64,000 nt of DNA from Pseudomonas frederiksbergensis (GCF_001874645.1 NZ_CP017886.1:2356001-2420000); one strand, 5' to 3'. Numbered from the stretch's first letter, positions 26,453 through 36,369 are shown. Notes: a model not told the origin generated them from the sequence alone. Numbers and translations: made by a program.

Positions 26453-27013
26453 TTATTGCTTCTGAGTGGGAGTAGGCCCACCACCGTGGTCATGTCCGTT
26501 ATAGATATCGCGATCCTCCTGCATGCTCCGCGCATGGTCGGCAATCTCGCCATCAGCCTTGATACCGCCATCAACGTGCTGATCGCCGCTCATCTCAACC
26601 AACGGCGTCTCAAACCGCACCTTGATCCCTGCCTTGACCACCAGCGTATCGGTCACAATTTCCACCACCCGGCCGCGCTTCAAATGCACGTAATCTCCCT
26701 CATCGGTGTAGATCGACACTTCGCCATCCTGGAGCGCTATTCGGTAGCGACCGTCATCGCTGGCGGCGACGATAGCGTGTTTGCTGTTGCCTCCCACGGG
26801 AATAACCAGGTACTCGGCGCCAGGCTGTGGCGCTGAGCTGAACCCATAGTGCTGGAACAGCTCCGCCGATACTGACTCCCCCGCTAGTCCCTCGACTTCA
26901 ACTCCAATCAGCTTGCCGTGAGTGTTGCGGGCCGCAACAGCACGGAAAGGCAGGCGAACATTCGCCAGCACTCTGCCGACTTGCTCACGTATCAAGCGCC
27001 CCATGCTGCTCAT
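26453..27013 (-). CDS. Baseplate spike protein V-like (Mu gp45)
   Basis: 186 residues, phage baseplate assembly protein V family. An OB-fold N-terminal part is followed by a beta-helical spike ([20 protein letters not shown], then [14 protein letters not shown]). The C-terminal NGHDHGGG carries an HxH pair that commonly binds iron at the tip of membrane-piercing spikes. Its start shares bases with the gpP-like stop. Confidence 0.9.
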   Translation of the reverse strand: MSSMGRLIREQVGRVLANVRLPFRAVAARNTHGKLIGVEVEGLAGESVSAELFQHYGFSSAPQPGAEYLVIPVGGNSKHAIVAASDDGRYRIALQDGEVSIYTDEGDYVHLKRGRVVEIVTDTLVVKAGIKVRFETPLVEMSGDQHVDGGIKADGEIADHARSMQEDRDIYNGHDHGGGPTPTQKQ

Positions 27014-28137
27014 CAGAGCCCCTTAATCATTTCGATAAAGGCCGCGTCTTTATTGACCTTGCCTTTGTGTTTCTTCTGCTTGTTTCCGTCCAGGATCCAC
27101 ATCTTGTCTTCACGTAGCCGCAACTCGGTGATGGCGCCCTCGCCACGGGACAGGCGCAAAGTGCGGGCCATCAGGAAGAACGTGGCGTCCAGTTCGTGGG
27201 GCTCGCTGCGAACGATCACGCGTTGCCCAGGATTCCAGACCTGGCCGTTATCAGCCCGGTGGCCCTGGACGATGGCGCGTATCTCGAAACCTTCCAGACG
27301 ACTGTCGGCCAGCAGCTTGCGGGCGCGGGTGGTGGCCATATCCTGGTTCTCGCTGGCGCTATCAATGACCACCTTCGGCCGGAAGATCCCACGACGGGCC
27401 AGGGTCTCGTCCTGGATGACCGAACGCAGGTGCGAGCGTTTGGTGTCGAGGCCGTCGTTGTCGTACTGACCATGCTGGCCGAGGACGGTGATCTGGCTGT
27501 AACGGTTGGCGATGGAACGGCGCACACTCAGGCGTTGCACGTTGTTACCCACACCGTCCTCGCGCAGGATCAACGTACCCACGGGCGGTGCGTTGTAGTC
27601 TGGCCCGCCGATGATCAGACGACCGTCTGGCTCGACCCATGGCCACAAACCGTTGGCCTCGGCGACTTGGAGTAATGCTTCCCAGGCGGTCTGGCCGGGT
27701 TCGATCTGAATGCGGCGCCGGGTCTTGGCTTGGTCGGCGCGGATTTCGACCTGGAAGATGCCCAGAGGCTTTACCACCTGGTCGAGGATCTGCGTCAATG
27801 ATGCTTCGCGCATCGACACAAACGGCGCTGAACAATCGACCAGAGGCGCGGCACGGTCCCGGCCGTTGATGCGCATCGAAATGCCCTGGCGCGAGATGTC
27901 GTGTTCGAACTCGTCAATCTGCCCGGTCAGCACGCGGTCACCGCCTAGGGTCAGCGAGCATGGTGCCCCCTCTTTCAGCACGGCAGGCAGTTGCGTGGAA
28001 TGCTTGGTGTACAGCTCCAGTTCAAAGGCGTCGGCGGGTGTCAGCAAGTCGGACTCAACCGACCAGCCGTCCCAGGTGTCGTGGGCCTGGCCGCTGATGG
28101 ACAGGCGGATCGGTGTCGTCTGGATGTCATTCTGCAT
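27013..28137 (-). CDS. Baseplate hub protein P-like (Mu gp44)
   Basis: About 374 residues, phage tail protein of the gpP/gp44 hub type. It is beta-rich, with the typical [20 protein letters not shown] opening and a middle segment [26 protein letters not shown] (positions about 145-170). It forms the trimer to which the spike attaches. Two starts are possible: ATG 28137, or GTG 28143, which has AAGG at better spacing. Its 5' end overlaps the upstream gene. Confidence 0.86.
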   Translation of the reverse strand: MQNDIQTTPIRLSISGQAHDTWDGWSVESDLLTPADAFELELYTKHSTQLPAVLKEGAPCSLTLGGDRVLTGQIDEFEHDISRQGISMRINGRDRAAPLVDCSAPFVSMREASLTQILDQVVKPLGIFQVEIRADQAKTRRRIQIEPGQTAWEALLQVAEANGLWPWVEPDGRLIIGGPDYNAPPVGTLILREDGVGNNVQRLSVRRSIANRYSQITVLGQHGQYDNDGLDTKRSHLRSVIQDETLARRGIFRPKVVIDSASENQDMATTRARKLLADSRLEGFEIRAIVQGHRADNGQVWNPGQRVIVRSEPHELDATFFLMARTLRLSRGEGAITELRLREDKMWILDGNKQKKHKGKVNKDAAFIEMIKGL

Positions 28138-29452
28138 AAGCACGCAATACCTTGCCGGCCGGGATGTTGTGGGGTGTTTTCAGGTCAGGGTTGAGCCGGA
28201 TTAGTTCGAGGGCACGGGAATGGTCGCCATACCAGCGGTGAGCCAACAGGCGAAGGCTGGCCGGGGTTTCAACCCTGCGCTCGACCATGGGCGGGCTCTG
28301 CAAAATGACCTGACGGGCGCGGGCCTGGATCAGCGCGGCGGTGTTGCGCAGCGCTTCGATGATCGGCCGGGAGGTTTCCACATCGTACAGTCGGCGCTGG
28401 AGCAGGATGGCGGACTGCACCAGCGAGCGCACCAGGTTAACCAAGCTTTCGAGTTCCAGCGGGCTCAGCGTCGGTTTCTGGCCTTCGTCCTCGATGACGA
28501 TAGCCACCGCTTGAGCGTGCGCCGCCGCCAGTTCGGTGATAACCAACACCACTAGGGCAAAACCACTGGCCGCCACCGGATCTTCGGGCATGCCGTCCGG
28601 CAACAGGTCGGCGTTCGGCGCCACGCCCTGGCGAGCACTGATCAGAAAGGCGTTGCCTGCCCGAGCCGCGTCCGTGGTTAGGCTGGCGCTGCCGGGAACG
28701 GTGGCCGGGACGCCGGACATGGACAGCAAGGCGGTCGGCTTTTCCGGCGTGCTGCCTTGAATGGCACTGCGGATCTGGGTCGGGGTGCGGAACAGATCGG
28801 TCAGAGGGTCGTAAGCGGCAGATGGATGCTTGGCCATGGATGCCACACCCGAGACCACGCCGAGGATCTGCGAGCGCAGTTGCTGCACCCGCAGGAAAAT
28901 GCCTGGCAAGCCCAGGGCTTTTTCGATCAGGCCCACCCAGCCGCCACCGATCCACGATTGAATTTCGCTGACCAGGGAGTCGATGCGGCCGAACAGATCG
29001 AACACACCGTCCTGCCAGGTGTATTCGTCTTCCACGTCGGTGACGCCGACATCGACGAACTCAAACTGGCGGGCGAAGAATGGCAGGTCTGGAGTGTCTT
29101 CTACAAACACCAGGCTAACCGCAGCTGAGTCTGGCCCCTCGGCATGGTGTTTCACGTCCAAGTTGTGGGGAACGACACTGACACTGCCATAAATCGGATG
29201 GATCAACTCACCCGGCCCAATGATTTCCAAGGCGCTCAGCAGGTTCTGTAGCTCGATCTCATAGTTAACGCCGAACAGCACCAGTTGCATTGGAAAGCGT
29301 CGAGCCCCACGGCCAAGATCCCTAACGCTGTCACCATTTTTGAAAGGCGTACCGTGTTCGGCAAGTGCGCGCTGCCACTGAAGGTTTTCTTCGACGACCT
29401 GGATCGGGACACCTCGAAAAGAGGCGTCCAGCAAGTTTTCTGCCCAGCTCAT
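28127..29452 (-). CDS. DNA circularization / tail protein (Mu N-like)
   Basis: 441 residues with an N-terminal DNA-circularization family domain (MSWAENLLDASFRGVPIQV to about residue 100). In Mu the N protein is a tail component and is also found in particles with circularised DNA. The C-terminal half is helical. It overlaps the tape-measure stop by four bases (ATGA). Confidence 0.84.
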   Translation of the reverse strand: MSWAENLLDASFRGVPIQVVEENLQWQRALAEHGTPFKNGDSVRDLGRGARRFPMQLVLFGVNYEIELQNLLSALEIIGPGELIHPIYGSVSVVPHNLDVKHHAEGPDSAAVSLVFVEDTPDLPFFARQFEFVDVGVTDVEDEYTWQDGVFDLFGRIDSLVSEIQSWIGGGWVGLIEKALGLPGIFLRVQQLRSQILGVVSGVASMAKHPSAAYDPLTDLFRTPTQIRSAIQGSTPEKPTALLSMSGVPATVPGSASLTTDAARAGNAFLISARQGVAPNADLLPDGMPEDPVAASGFALVVLVITELAAAHAQAVAIVIEDEGQKPTLSPLELESLVNLVRSLVQSAILLQRRLYDVETSRPIIEALRNTAALIQARARQVILQSPPMVERRVETPASLRLLAHRWYGDHSRALELIRLNPDLKTPHNIPAGKVLRAYAE

Positions 29453-31692
29453 TGGCCACGCCTTACTTGGAGGTCGGTGCGGCGCTCGACCTCGGCCTGG
29501 ATCATGCGCGAGTCCATGCGCAATTCGATGACCAAGGGTTGATCCAGCAGTCGTTGCAGGCGCGCATTGGCGGCTTGACTTTCAGCCCCGGCACCTACGG
29601 CGCGGTTGGCAACACCCGCCGCCCAGGCATTGGCGCCATCGACGGAGTTGCCCGAGGCGGTCAACCCGGTTTGTTGATGCGCCAGGCGCTGGGCCTGAGT
29701 GGAAAGCCAGTCTTGCGGTTTGTCCGGGTTCTGACCAGCCAGAGCAATACGGTTGCTGTAGAAGGCTGACTGGTAGGTACGCTGATCATCGTTCAGCAGC
29801 TTGCTACGTTGTGCCTGATCCAGACGGGCGTCATCGCCTTGAGGTGTAGATCCTGGAATGAATGCGCCTGCGATGTAGGGCGATTTACGTATCAAATACA
29901 TTGCAGCTGCGGCGAGAGCACCTTGGCTACCAGGCGCTGCGGTTTTTCCAGAGACACCCGGCAAGTCCGGCAGAAGACCACCAGCGAGAGGGACGCCCGC
30001 TGGCCAGTTGGTCACGAACACCGACGTGACACCGGTCGCTTCTTCCAACACCTTGCCCACGGCGATGTTCTTAAGGGTTTCAGGACCACCCATGAACTTG
30101 TTCAGCAAGGCTCCCGCGCCAGCTTTGGCACCGCGTCCGGCGTAATAGCCGCCAACGCCCATCAGCGCACCACCGGCCAGCATCTGCTCGCCAGACAGGT
30201 TCAAGTCATCGAGCAGGTACGTGCCGAGGTCGGCAAAGCCTTTGTTAAGGGGCTTAGCCATACGGTCGATAGCTTCACCAAGGGTCGCTTTCATGCGAGT
30301 CCCGACAGCCGTCGAGCTGTTGAGGTTATCTGCCAAGTCCTTCTCTATAACACCCTTGGCGTTATTGATATCGCCTGTGCTTTCAGCAAACTTATCCAGG
30401 CGGTCACCAGTTAAAAAGGCATTCACACCTTTTTGGGTATCCTGATCCATCTTCCCGAAGACTACGCCCATGAACTTGGCACGCTCGCGGTCTGTTTTGA
30501 GCTTGCTGTATTTCTTTTTAAGATCTAAAAAAACATCTTGCGTGTTTCTTACGCTGCCATCTTTTTTATTAAAGAAGTCTACGCCTGTGGTTTTCGTTAC
30601 TTCCTTCCGGTAACCATCATTGTTAAAGGCTCGTAACGTGGACTGAGCAAGTGTGCCCAGCCGGTCCGGTTCAAGTTCAATCAGGGACAAGGTTTCAACG
30701 AATGACAATGCCTGCGCCATGCTCATACCAGCCCGCTTGGCGTCGCCACCGACCTTTGGAAAGATGCTAGAAAGGTTCTCAAGCTCAGCGTTACCCAAGC
30801 GGCCAGCAACAATCATCTTTTGCAGCAAGTCGAGCGCGGCTTCGGGCTTGGCAAGATCAATATCGAAGGCGCTGGCTCCTGTTACCAGGGCTTTGGCCAA
30901 TATTCCAGAATCAGCACCAGTAACGGCAGTCGATTGAGCAATTGCCTCAGAACTGGCTTTAGCTTTGTCGTAAGAAAGTCCGCTTGCAACTAACGTATCG
31001 AACCCCGTTTGGACTTGCTCCCGTTCAATGCCATAGGTCTTCGCCAGTCGCCATTGTTCACCGCGCCATTCCTCTCGCTGCTCACCAGTCATACCAGCAG
31101 TCTGCTGAGTACGGATCAACTGGCGATCTAGTCGGGCGCTACCAGTAACGCCGGAGACAACGCCAAGCCCAACCCCCAAACCGGCGAGTTGCCCCTGAGC
31201 GCTACTGCCCAAGCCTTTGAGCCGGTCAAACTCCTGACGCACGCCCATGGCAATGGTCTTCAAGGCGCGCAAATGACGACCACTGTTCTGGGCCATACGG
31301 CGGAAGGACGATTCGGTTTTTTCCACGCTCTGGCGCAGTGGCTGAACACCTTGCCGATCTGCGTTGGCCAACTCGGTCTTGGCGTCCCGCGCCGCTTTAC
31401 GGGCGGCGTTGGCCATCGCCTTCAACTCGGCCGAGGTCTTGGTGACCTCGATCCGCGTGTCGGAACCAGCCTTCGCCGTTTCGCGCATGGCGTTGCGGAT
31501 GACTTTGTAACTGACCGCCCCGGCCTGGCCGACCTTAGTAATGGCTGTGCCAGCCTTCCAGCTCTCATCGGCCAGAGACTTGGCACCTTCCTTACCGGCT
31601 TTACGCAGGTCGCGATTAAGCTCCCCGATCTCACGTCGGCTGTCGCCCGAATGGGCCTGAATACGAAGCGCGACGCGCAGATCGGAACTCAT
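29449..31692 (-). CDS. Tape-measure protein
   Basis: 747 residues. A coiled N-terminal half (RIQAHSGDSRREIGELNRDLRKAG and long helices to residue 150) is followed by the TP901-type tape-measure core with GVVSGVTGSARLDRQLIRTQ and Gly/Ala-rich hydrophobic stretches near residue 530. Its length fits a contractile tail of moderate size. The start shares one base with the frameshifted chaperone stop (TGATG), the usual arrangement for the chaperone/tape-measure pair. Confidence 0.9.
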   Translation of the reverse strand: MSSDLRVALRIQAHSGDSRREIGELNRDLRKAGKEGAKSLADESWKAGTAITKVGQAGAVSYKVIRNAMRETAKAGSDTRIEVTKTSAELKAMANAARKAARDAKTELANADRQGVQPLRQSVEKTESSFRRMAQNSGRHLRALKTIAMGVRQEFDRLKGLGSSAQGQLAGLGVGLGVVSGVTGSARLDRQLIRTQQTAGMTGEQREEWRGEQWRLAKTYGIEREQVQTGFDTLVASGLSYDKAKASSEAIAQSTAVTGADSGILAKALVTGASAFDIDLAKPEAALDLLQKMIVAGRLGNAELENLSSIFPKVGGDAKRAGMSMAQALSFVETLSLIELEPDRLGTLAQSTLRAFNNDGYRKEVTKTTGVDFFNKKDGSVRNTQDVFLDLKKKYSKLKTDRERAKFMGVVFGKMDQDTQKGVNAFLTGDRLDKFAESTGDINNAKGVIEKDLADNLNSSTAVGTRMKATLGEAIDRMAKPLNKGFADLGTYLLDDLNLSGEQMLAGGALMGVGGYYAGRGAKAGAGALLNKFMGGPETLKNIAVGKVLEEATGVTSVFVTNWPAGVPLAGGLLPDLPGVSGKTAAPGSQGALAAAAMYLIRKSPYIAGAFIPGSTPQGDDARLDQAQRSKLLNDDQRTYQSAFYSNRIALAGQNPDKPQDWLSTQAQRLAHQQTGLTASGNSVDGANAWAAGVANRAVGAGAESQAANARLQRLLDQPLVIELRMDSRMIQAEVERRTDLQVRRGQ

Positions 31693-32212
31693 CAGGTGCT
31701 TCCTTTATTGGGCTTTGGCAAGGGTTTACGCTGCCGCTTGCTGACGTAGCGGGTGGTTTTCGGTTTGCCGATGATCAGGTCGATACGGGCATCAATCTCG
31801 GCACGGGTCATCCGGCGCAGTTCGTCTAGTCGGTAGCCTTGTCGGATGAAGGCGTGTTCGATGCGTCGCCAGTCGGCGTTGCCGCGCTCGGCGGCGCGAG
31901 CTTTTTTTCCAGCGCCGCATCGGCGTCCGCGATGACGGCCAAGTCGGTTTCGGCCAAGTTCTCGCGCAGCAGCTCGGTGGTCAGCGCTTCGGGCGGAATA
32001 TCGCCCAGGGACAGCAACTGGCGGCGATACACTTCCAGTGTGACCAACTGAAAAGGCCCATCGGGATGCAGCTCTTGAGCGGCTACCAAGTCGCCCGCCA
32101 TGCCGACGCGCAGGGTAAAGCGCTTGTGACGCAGGCCGGAGTAGTAAACGCCGATGCGCAGTTCGCCGGTAACGGTCAGGCCGTCCCACTGTTTGTTCAT
32201 TTGCTCAGTCAT
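31692..32212 (-). CDS. Tail assembly chaperone, frameshifted long form (gp41/42-like)
   Basis: A -1 shift at A-AAA-AAG (31907-31901) joins the first 104 codons of the upstream frame to a second frame encoding ARAAERGNADWRRIEHAF and ending KPLPKPNKGST. The product would have about 173 residues. This G/GT-type arrangement is general in tailed phages, where a small fraction of ribosomes shift and both forms chaperone the tape measure. The shift is predicted from sequence and family knowledge. Confidence 0.8.
31826..32212 (-). CDS. Tail assembly chaperone, short form (gp41-like)
   Basis: 128 residues from ATG 32212 to the stop at 31826 without frameshifting. It contains FTLRVGMAGDLVAAQELHP and a Pro/Thr/Ser-rich end that begins after the slippery site and is encoded only in this frame. 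It lies between the tail tube and tape-measure genes, as expected. Confidence 0.85.
   Translation of the reverse strand: MTEQMNKQWDGLTVTGELRIGVYYSGLRHKRFTLRVGMAGDLVAAQELHPDGPFQLVTLEVYRRQLLSLGDIPPEALTTELLRENLAETDLAVIADADAALEKKLAPPSAATPTGDASNTPSSDKATD
31901..31907 (-). promoter_or_regulatory. Ribosomal -1 slippery site A-AAA-AAG
   Basis: The minus strand reads GAA AAA AAG in the frame of the short chaperone. Slipping back one base enters the frame that runs to the tape-measure start. GC-rich sequence follows, which could fold into a stimulatory structure. Confidence 0.75.
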
Positions 32213-32216
32213 TGCA

Positions 32217-32588
32217 TTACTCCGTGTAGTAGTTCAACGCGGCGACAGTCAGGTCGCGAGTGGCTTCACCTTCAACCTGGTACTTGCTGCCCATCTCCAA
32301 CAGTGAGCATCCAGTCCAGGTTTGGCGCTTGCTGCCGCCGTCTTGCGGATAAATGGTTATCTTCGCGTCCATCAGGGCACGCCAGTCCGGTTCGCCCGAC
32401 TTCGGAATCGGTACTGCAATCTTGAGGTCGTGCTCTTCAATGCCCTTGGCCGTGCCAGTCGCTCGGCCGGTGCGGTTCATGGTCTTGACCACCTTGCGCC
32501 CGGTCTTGAGGCTCGGTTCAACACTGGTCACCTCGTAATCGGTGCCGTTGATTTCCAGGACGATGAGTCCCACATAGTTGTCAGCCAT
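32217..32588 (-). CDS. Tail tube protein (Mu M-like)
   Basis: 123 residues, tail tube family. It is beta-rich with the pattern YEVTSVEPSLKTGRKVVKTM near the N-terminus. Hexameric rings of this protein form the inner tube of the contractile tail. It follows the sheath gene by 13 bases, the fixed sheath-tube order. Confidence 0.88.
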   Translation of the reverse strand: MADNYVGLIVLEINGTDYEVTSVEPSLKTGRKVVKTMNRTGRATGTAKGIEEHDLKIAVPIPKSGEPDWRALMDAKITIYPQDGGSKRQTWTGCSLLEMGSKYQVEGEATRDLTVAALNYYTE

Positions 32589-32601
32589 TTAGATGTACCT
32601 C

Positions 32602-33702
32602 TTACAAGAGCAAGTCGATGCGACCGGCGAATACGTGCAGGCCGTTGACCACGTCGACGGGAATGGTTGAGTTGAGGCGGTTTGCGTCTTGGCCCGAACG
32701 CTCGACCACCAGACCGGCAGCGTTGGCCTCGACCTCTTCGACGATCTCCAACTCCTCCAGCTTGAGCAGCACGTCCAGCAACTCGCCACGGACTGCTTCT
32801 GGGGTTTTCTTGGAGAGCTTGGAGCGCGGGAAGCGCTGACGGATACGGTCGCGGCAGGCCATACGCACGTAATACAGCGTGCGGATGGTGGTCAGATCCA
32901 GCAGCGACACATCCGTGGCACCGGCCGCAGACTTGGTGTAGGTGGTCACTGCACGGACGATCTGGATGACATCACCGGCCGCGACTTCCAGCGGCGTGAC
33001 ACCGTTGGCCAGAGCGGTTTCCTGCTCTGTGCGACCGAGGCGGTGAGTGACGGGCGGAACCTTGATGCCGGTCAGCACCAGGGTATTCAGCGGCCGTGCC
33101 GGATCTTCTTCCGAGGCGATCATCGCGGCATAAGCAGCGGCGACCTGGCGCGCACTGGACGCTGTCCCCGGCAACACCGCCAGGCTGATTGCGCCGGAGT
33201 TCAGCGACGTGGCCAGGGTGGTCGCGGCGGACAGGGTGCTGGTCAGTGCCGCTACGCCGATGATGCCCTGTTGTTCCATCGAGCTGGTGTAGGTCTGGAT
33301 ATGTGTACGCAGTGCGGTCAGCGCGATCCGGCTGTACCAGGCAGGCACCAGGATGGTGAAGCCGCCCATGGCGGTCGCGTCCAGTGCGGCTTTGATGTCG
33401 GGCTCTGCATCGCCTTCGACCACCACGCCCACGGCCGAGAGAGCGGCGTAGCGATAGGCCGTGATAAACGCGTCAGCCATTTCCTCGGCGACGGTTCCGC
33501 CGAACAAGGCTTTGGCCTCCGGTGCGCTGTTGAGCGGTGTCGGCACGTTGGCCGCCACTGTCGCACCTGCGCCCAAGGGAACGATCAGGCAAACGCTCTG
33601 TTTGTTGGTCGGCAGTGTCCGTACCGCCAGGCTGGTGTTGAACTCCATGTAAACGCCCGGCTTGCGAATCGACGCCGGGATGGTGTCAAAGGAAATGCTC
33701 AT
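32602..33702 (-). CDS. Tail sheath protein (Mu L-like)
   Basis: 366 residues, contractile sheath family. It has the early segment IRKPGVYMEFNTSLAVRTLP, a variable outer domain in the middle and a conserved C-terminal domain (TTIRTLYYVRMACRDRIRQRF onward) that forms the inter-subunit mesh. Its start overlaps the DUF2635 gene by four bases. Confidence 0.9.
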   Translation of the reverse strand: MSISFDTIPASIRKPGVYMEFNTSLAVRTLPTNKQSVCLIVPLGAGATVAANVPTPLNSAPEAKALFGGTVAEEMADAFITAYRYAALSAVGVVVEGDAEPDIKAALDATAMGGFTILVPAWYSRIALTALRTHIQTYTSSMEQQGIIGVAALTSTLSAATTLATSLNSGAISLAVLPGTASSARQVAAAYAAMIASEEDPARPLNTLVLTGIKVPPVTHRLGRTEQETALANGVTPLEVAAGDVIQIVRAVTTYTKSAAGATDVSLLDLTTIRTLYYVRMACRDRIRQRFPRSKLSKKTPEAVRGELLDVLLKLEELEIVEEVEANAAGLVVERSGQDANRLNSTIPVDVVNGLHVFAGRIDLLL

Positions 33703-33890
33703 TCAGCGGGCTCCTGTGCGGGTTGTTTGGCACCGTTGCGCGGCTTCTTGGCGGGCAACAGTTCGCCTGCCGCCATCCGGCGACGGTAATAAGAGGTGTC
33801 AGGCACATCGACCGATTCAGTGGGGTCAATATGGTTGTGCGGGTCTGACTCCATAGGCACCTGGTGACCAGGCGCGGCTAATACGTGCAT
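33699..33890 (-). CDS. DUF2635 protein (Mu gp38-like)
   Basis: 63 residues. It begins MHVLAAPGHQVPMESDPHNH and carries DTSYYRRRMAAGEL, typical of this small Mu-like family; the end is Lys/Ala/Pro-rich. The function is unknown, but the place just before the sheath gene is conserved. ATG 33890 shares one base with the previous stop (TGATG). Confidence 0.78.
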   Translation of the reverse strand: MHVLAAPGHQVPMESDPHNHIDPTESVDVPDTSYYRRRMAAGELLPAKKPRNGAKQPAQEPAE

Positions 33891-34441
33891 CACACGTCCC
33901 TCAGTTCGATGTTGTCGGTGGCCACCGGATCGGGGTTGCCCGCTGGCGAGTGGTATTCCAGGGCAATCCCTTCGAAGTCCGGCCAGCTTGGCTCTGGGAT
34001 CAGCCAGTCCAGATCGATGGCGAAGGACTGACCCAGCACCGAAAGGTGTTGCACCTGAAACTTGCCGTTGACCAGGTTGTTGAACTCCGTTGGCCTGACC
34101 ATGGCGCCGTCGGGCTTGTGTTGCCAGTTCGTGAGTAATGCCAGGCACTCACCCCACAACCAATAGCTGCCAGGGTCGCTGGCCTTGGGGGTGGTCCTGC
34201 GCTCGCTCCCGGAAGAAACGACCAGGCGAAATACCAGAGCAGCCGAATAGCGACGATTGGAGCGCGGCTTAAAGCTGATCTTGGGTGTGGTGATCAGGAT
34301 CGAAGGACCACCCGCAATCAGGCTGGCCATCAAATCTGGGTCACTCAGTTCGCCGCCGTAGGTCTCCAGGCGCAGGCGCGGTACTGCTTTTTTCAGCGCC
34401 TGAAGCTGTTGCAAAACACCGTCTTCCAGTTCAGCCAACAT
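33890..34441 (-). CDS. DUF1834 protein (Mu gp37-like)
   Basis: 183 residues. The opening MLAELEDGVLQQLQALKKA and the segment SAALVFRLVVSSGSERR fit the family, which takes part in tail completion or head-tail joining. ATG 34441 overlaps the previous stop by one base; a GTG three bases earlier is possible. Confidence 0.8.
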   Translation of the reverse strand: MLAELEDGVLQQLQALKKAVPRLRLETYGGELSDPDLMASLIAGGPSILITTPKISFKPRSNRRYSAALVFRLVVSSGSERRTTPKASDPGSYWLWGECLALLTNWQHKPDGAMVRPTEFNNLVNGKFQVQHLSVLGQSFAIDLDWLIPEPSWPDFEGIALEYHSPAGNPDPVATDNIELRDV

Positions 34442-34929
34442 CACAGCCGCCCCAGGGTTTTGCGTGAGAACAGCCGAGGTGGGTGGGCGATCTGCAACCC
34501 GGAGTCGCCCGCCTCGGACGCGCCCCTGGCTTCATCCTCGGTCGCCAGTTTCTCCAGGCGCTTGATGATGTCGCGATAACGCAGGCGCATTGTCGACTCT
34601 TCCACGGCCGTACCTTGCAGGTGATAACGAGCCAGTTCGGGCAGGTCATCCGTAACCCAAACCGGCGCATCCTCGCCGGGCTTGCGAAAACGCAGGTAGA
34701 ACGACACTTCGCTACAAGCGCGGCTGACGGCATCGGCGATCCTCGCCAATGCGTCCATGGCGGTTTCCACCTCTTCGGCGGACCAACCGTCCAGGGGCTT
34801 GCCCTGGGCAGCGGCTAACAGCAGATCCGATTCGATGGGGTTACGCGGCGGCTTGACGGCCAACTGGGTGATTTCTTCCTCACCAAATCGGTGCATCAAC
34901 TGGGCTGCGCTCGGTAGCGTGATGTTCAT
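34441..34929 (-). CDS. DUF1320 protein (Mu gp36-like)
   Basis: 162 residues. It contains the family pattern LMHRFGEEEITQL at the N-terminus, a helical middle (LARIADAVSRACSEVSFYLR) and LPELARYHL. It is a head-completion or connector-like protein in Mu-type phages. It overlaps the preceding gene by four bases. Confidence 0.82.
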   Translation of the reverse strand: MNITLPSAAQLMHRFGEEEITQLAVKPPRNPIESDLLLAAAQGKPLDGWSAEEVETAMDALARIADAVSRACSEVSFYLRFRKPGEDAPVWVTDDLPELARYHLQGTAVEESTMRLRYRDIIKRLEKLATEDEARGASEAGDSGLQIAHPPRLFSRKTLGRL

Positions 34930-35441
34930 TTAGCGGCGGCCTTGGCCTTGGTGGCCTGAGCTTTTTCAGGCTTGGCGGCCGTGTCGGTTGCATCCGCTGC
35001 TGGCGAACCGTCCGGCTGATCGCCTGGGGGCGGAGTGTCCTGGCCGCCGTCGATGGTCGAATCCTCAACCTTGTCCATCACGGAAACCGGACCAGGTCCC
35101 CGAGCATCCGGTCCAGACTCGCTGTTGCCCAGGACTTCGCTGACGGCACTGACCACTGCATTAGCCAGAGGTGCAGCGTTTGTTTCAAGCGTTTGCGGCT
35201 GGCCTGCTTCCAAGGTGTTGGGTGCTTGCGGTAACGCGGTTTGCGATAAGGACTCATTGAACCGCTCCTGTACCTGGTCGAATTCATCCTCCGCGTAGGC
35301 GAGGATCAACTGAGGCTCTTTATCCAGAGCCCGCAACTGTTCTTCCGTGAAGAAGTCGTCCGGGTAGGAAGTCGGCTTACCAGGGTGTGCAATGCCGCAA
35401 CGACGGAAGCCGTCGCGTTTGGCGGTGATCACGAAAGCCAT
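34926..35441 (-). CDS. gp35/HI1506-like virion protein with low-complexity tail
   Basis: 171 residues. The first 60 (FVITAKRDGFRRCGIAHPG, then YPDDFFTEEQLRALDKEPQL) are the conserved HI1506-related region. The rest is rich in Ala, Pro, Asp and Lys and looks disordered, ending AKPEKAQATKAKAAAK. It follows the major head gene and may be a head decoration; this is inferred from position. Confidence 0.72.
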   Translation of the reverse strand: MAFVITAKRDGFRRCGIAHPGKPTSYPDDFFTEEQLRALDKEPQLILAYAEDEFDQVQERFNESLSQTALPQAPNTLEAGQPQTLETNAAPLANAVVSAVSEVLGNSESGPDARGPGPVSVMDKVEDSTIDGGQDTPPPGDQPDGSPAADATDTAAKPEKAQATKAKAAAK

Positions 35442-35450
35442 AACGCCCCC

Positions 35451-36344
35451 TTATCCCAGCCAGCTCGGCGCCAGCACCTCGGCGGTGCCTGCCCATTCGT
35501 TGCCACTATTGGCATCCTTGACCAGGATCTTGCGGGCCGCGCCTTCCAGTTGCGACGGGACGACCAGTAAGCCGGGATTGATGCCCAGAGGACGGCCACC
35601 GTCTGCACGGAAGTTCTTCATGGCTGCGCGAGCGGCGCCGTAGCTCTCTGGGGTAAGCGGCGCCTTTGAGCAGTAAGCGAACTGCCAGAAGCCGAAACCG
35701 CCGTTTACGCGAGCGTCCACGCCATAGCGGTACTCGTCACGCATAAAGACCTGTTCATCGTCCATGCTGGTCATCGCCTTGAGCGCGTAGTTACGGCGGA
35801 CCTGGAAGATGATCGGCTTGATAGCGCGGCTGACATCGAGCAGATACCAGGCTGGACCTTCGCCGTCCTGGTAGTTACTGACGGAGACAGCCGTGCCGGT
35901 GCCATCGGTTTGTGTGTAGACCGGATGATCGACGTCGAAGAAGTTCTGGCCGTCGTAGCACAGGGTGGTCAAGCCAGCTTTCAGCAGACCGAACACCAAC
36001 TCGTCGGGGTGCGCGGTGGAAGCACGGCCCATCTCGGCGAACAGCGGTTTATAGACGCCGATCTCGTCGTCTTCGATGGAATCGCGAGGTACGCCGACCG
36101 AGGATTCAAACTTCTTGTTGGTGATGGAGTAGCTGTGCGCCGCCATGTTCTTAAGAACGCGGTCGCCGATCCACTCGCGGAAGGTCGGGAACTGCCCCAG
36201 CCAACCGTAGGTGTTGCTGGCGGACGACGACGGCACCGACGTGGCGATACGTGCCCAGTCGGTCGGCGTTGCAGCCTGTGCATTTTGGAACTCTGCCTTG
36301 AACGCGGTGAACAACGCCGCCAAGGAACCGGGGGTAACGATCAT
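35451..36344 (-). CDS. Major head subunit (Mu T-like)
   Basis: 297 residues, Mu-like major head subunit family, HK97 fold. It begins MIVTPGSLAALFTAFKAEFQ and contains GQFPTFREWIGDRVLKNM and PRDSIEDDEIGVYKPLF, both highly typical. It forms the icosahedral capsid. It follows the protease/scaffold gene by 25 bases. Confidence 0.92.
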   Translation of the reverse strand: MIVTPGSLAALFTAFKAEFQNAQAATPTDWARIATSVPSSSASNTYGWLGQFPTFREWIGDRVLKNMAAHSYSITNKKFESSVGVPRDSIEDDEIGVYKPLFAEMGRASTAHPDELVFGLLKAGLTTLCYDGQNFFDVDHPVYTQTDGTGTAVSVSNYQDGEGPAWYLLDVSRAIKPIIFQVRRNYALKAMTSMDDEQVFMRDEYRYGVDARVNGGFGFWQFAYCSKAPLTPESYGAARAAMKNFRADGGRPLGINPGLLVVPSQLEGAARKILVKDANSGNEWAGTAEVLAPSWLG

Positions 36345-36369
36345 GGTTGCTTCCTTTATATAAGGGGAG

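Noticed and set aside
32689..33789. 366-codon plus-strand frame in the prophage
   Set aside because: Antisense to the tail sheath gene; rich in Gly, Arg, His and Gln as expected for a shadow frame in GC-rich DNA.
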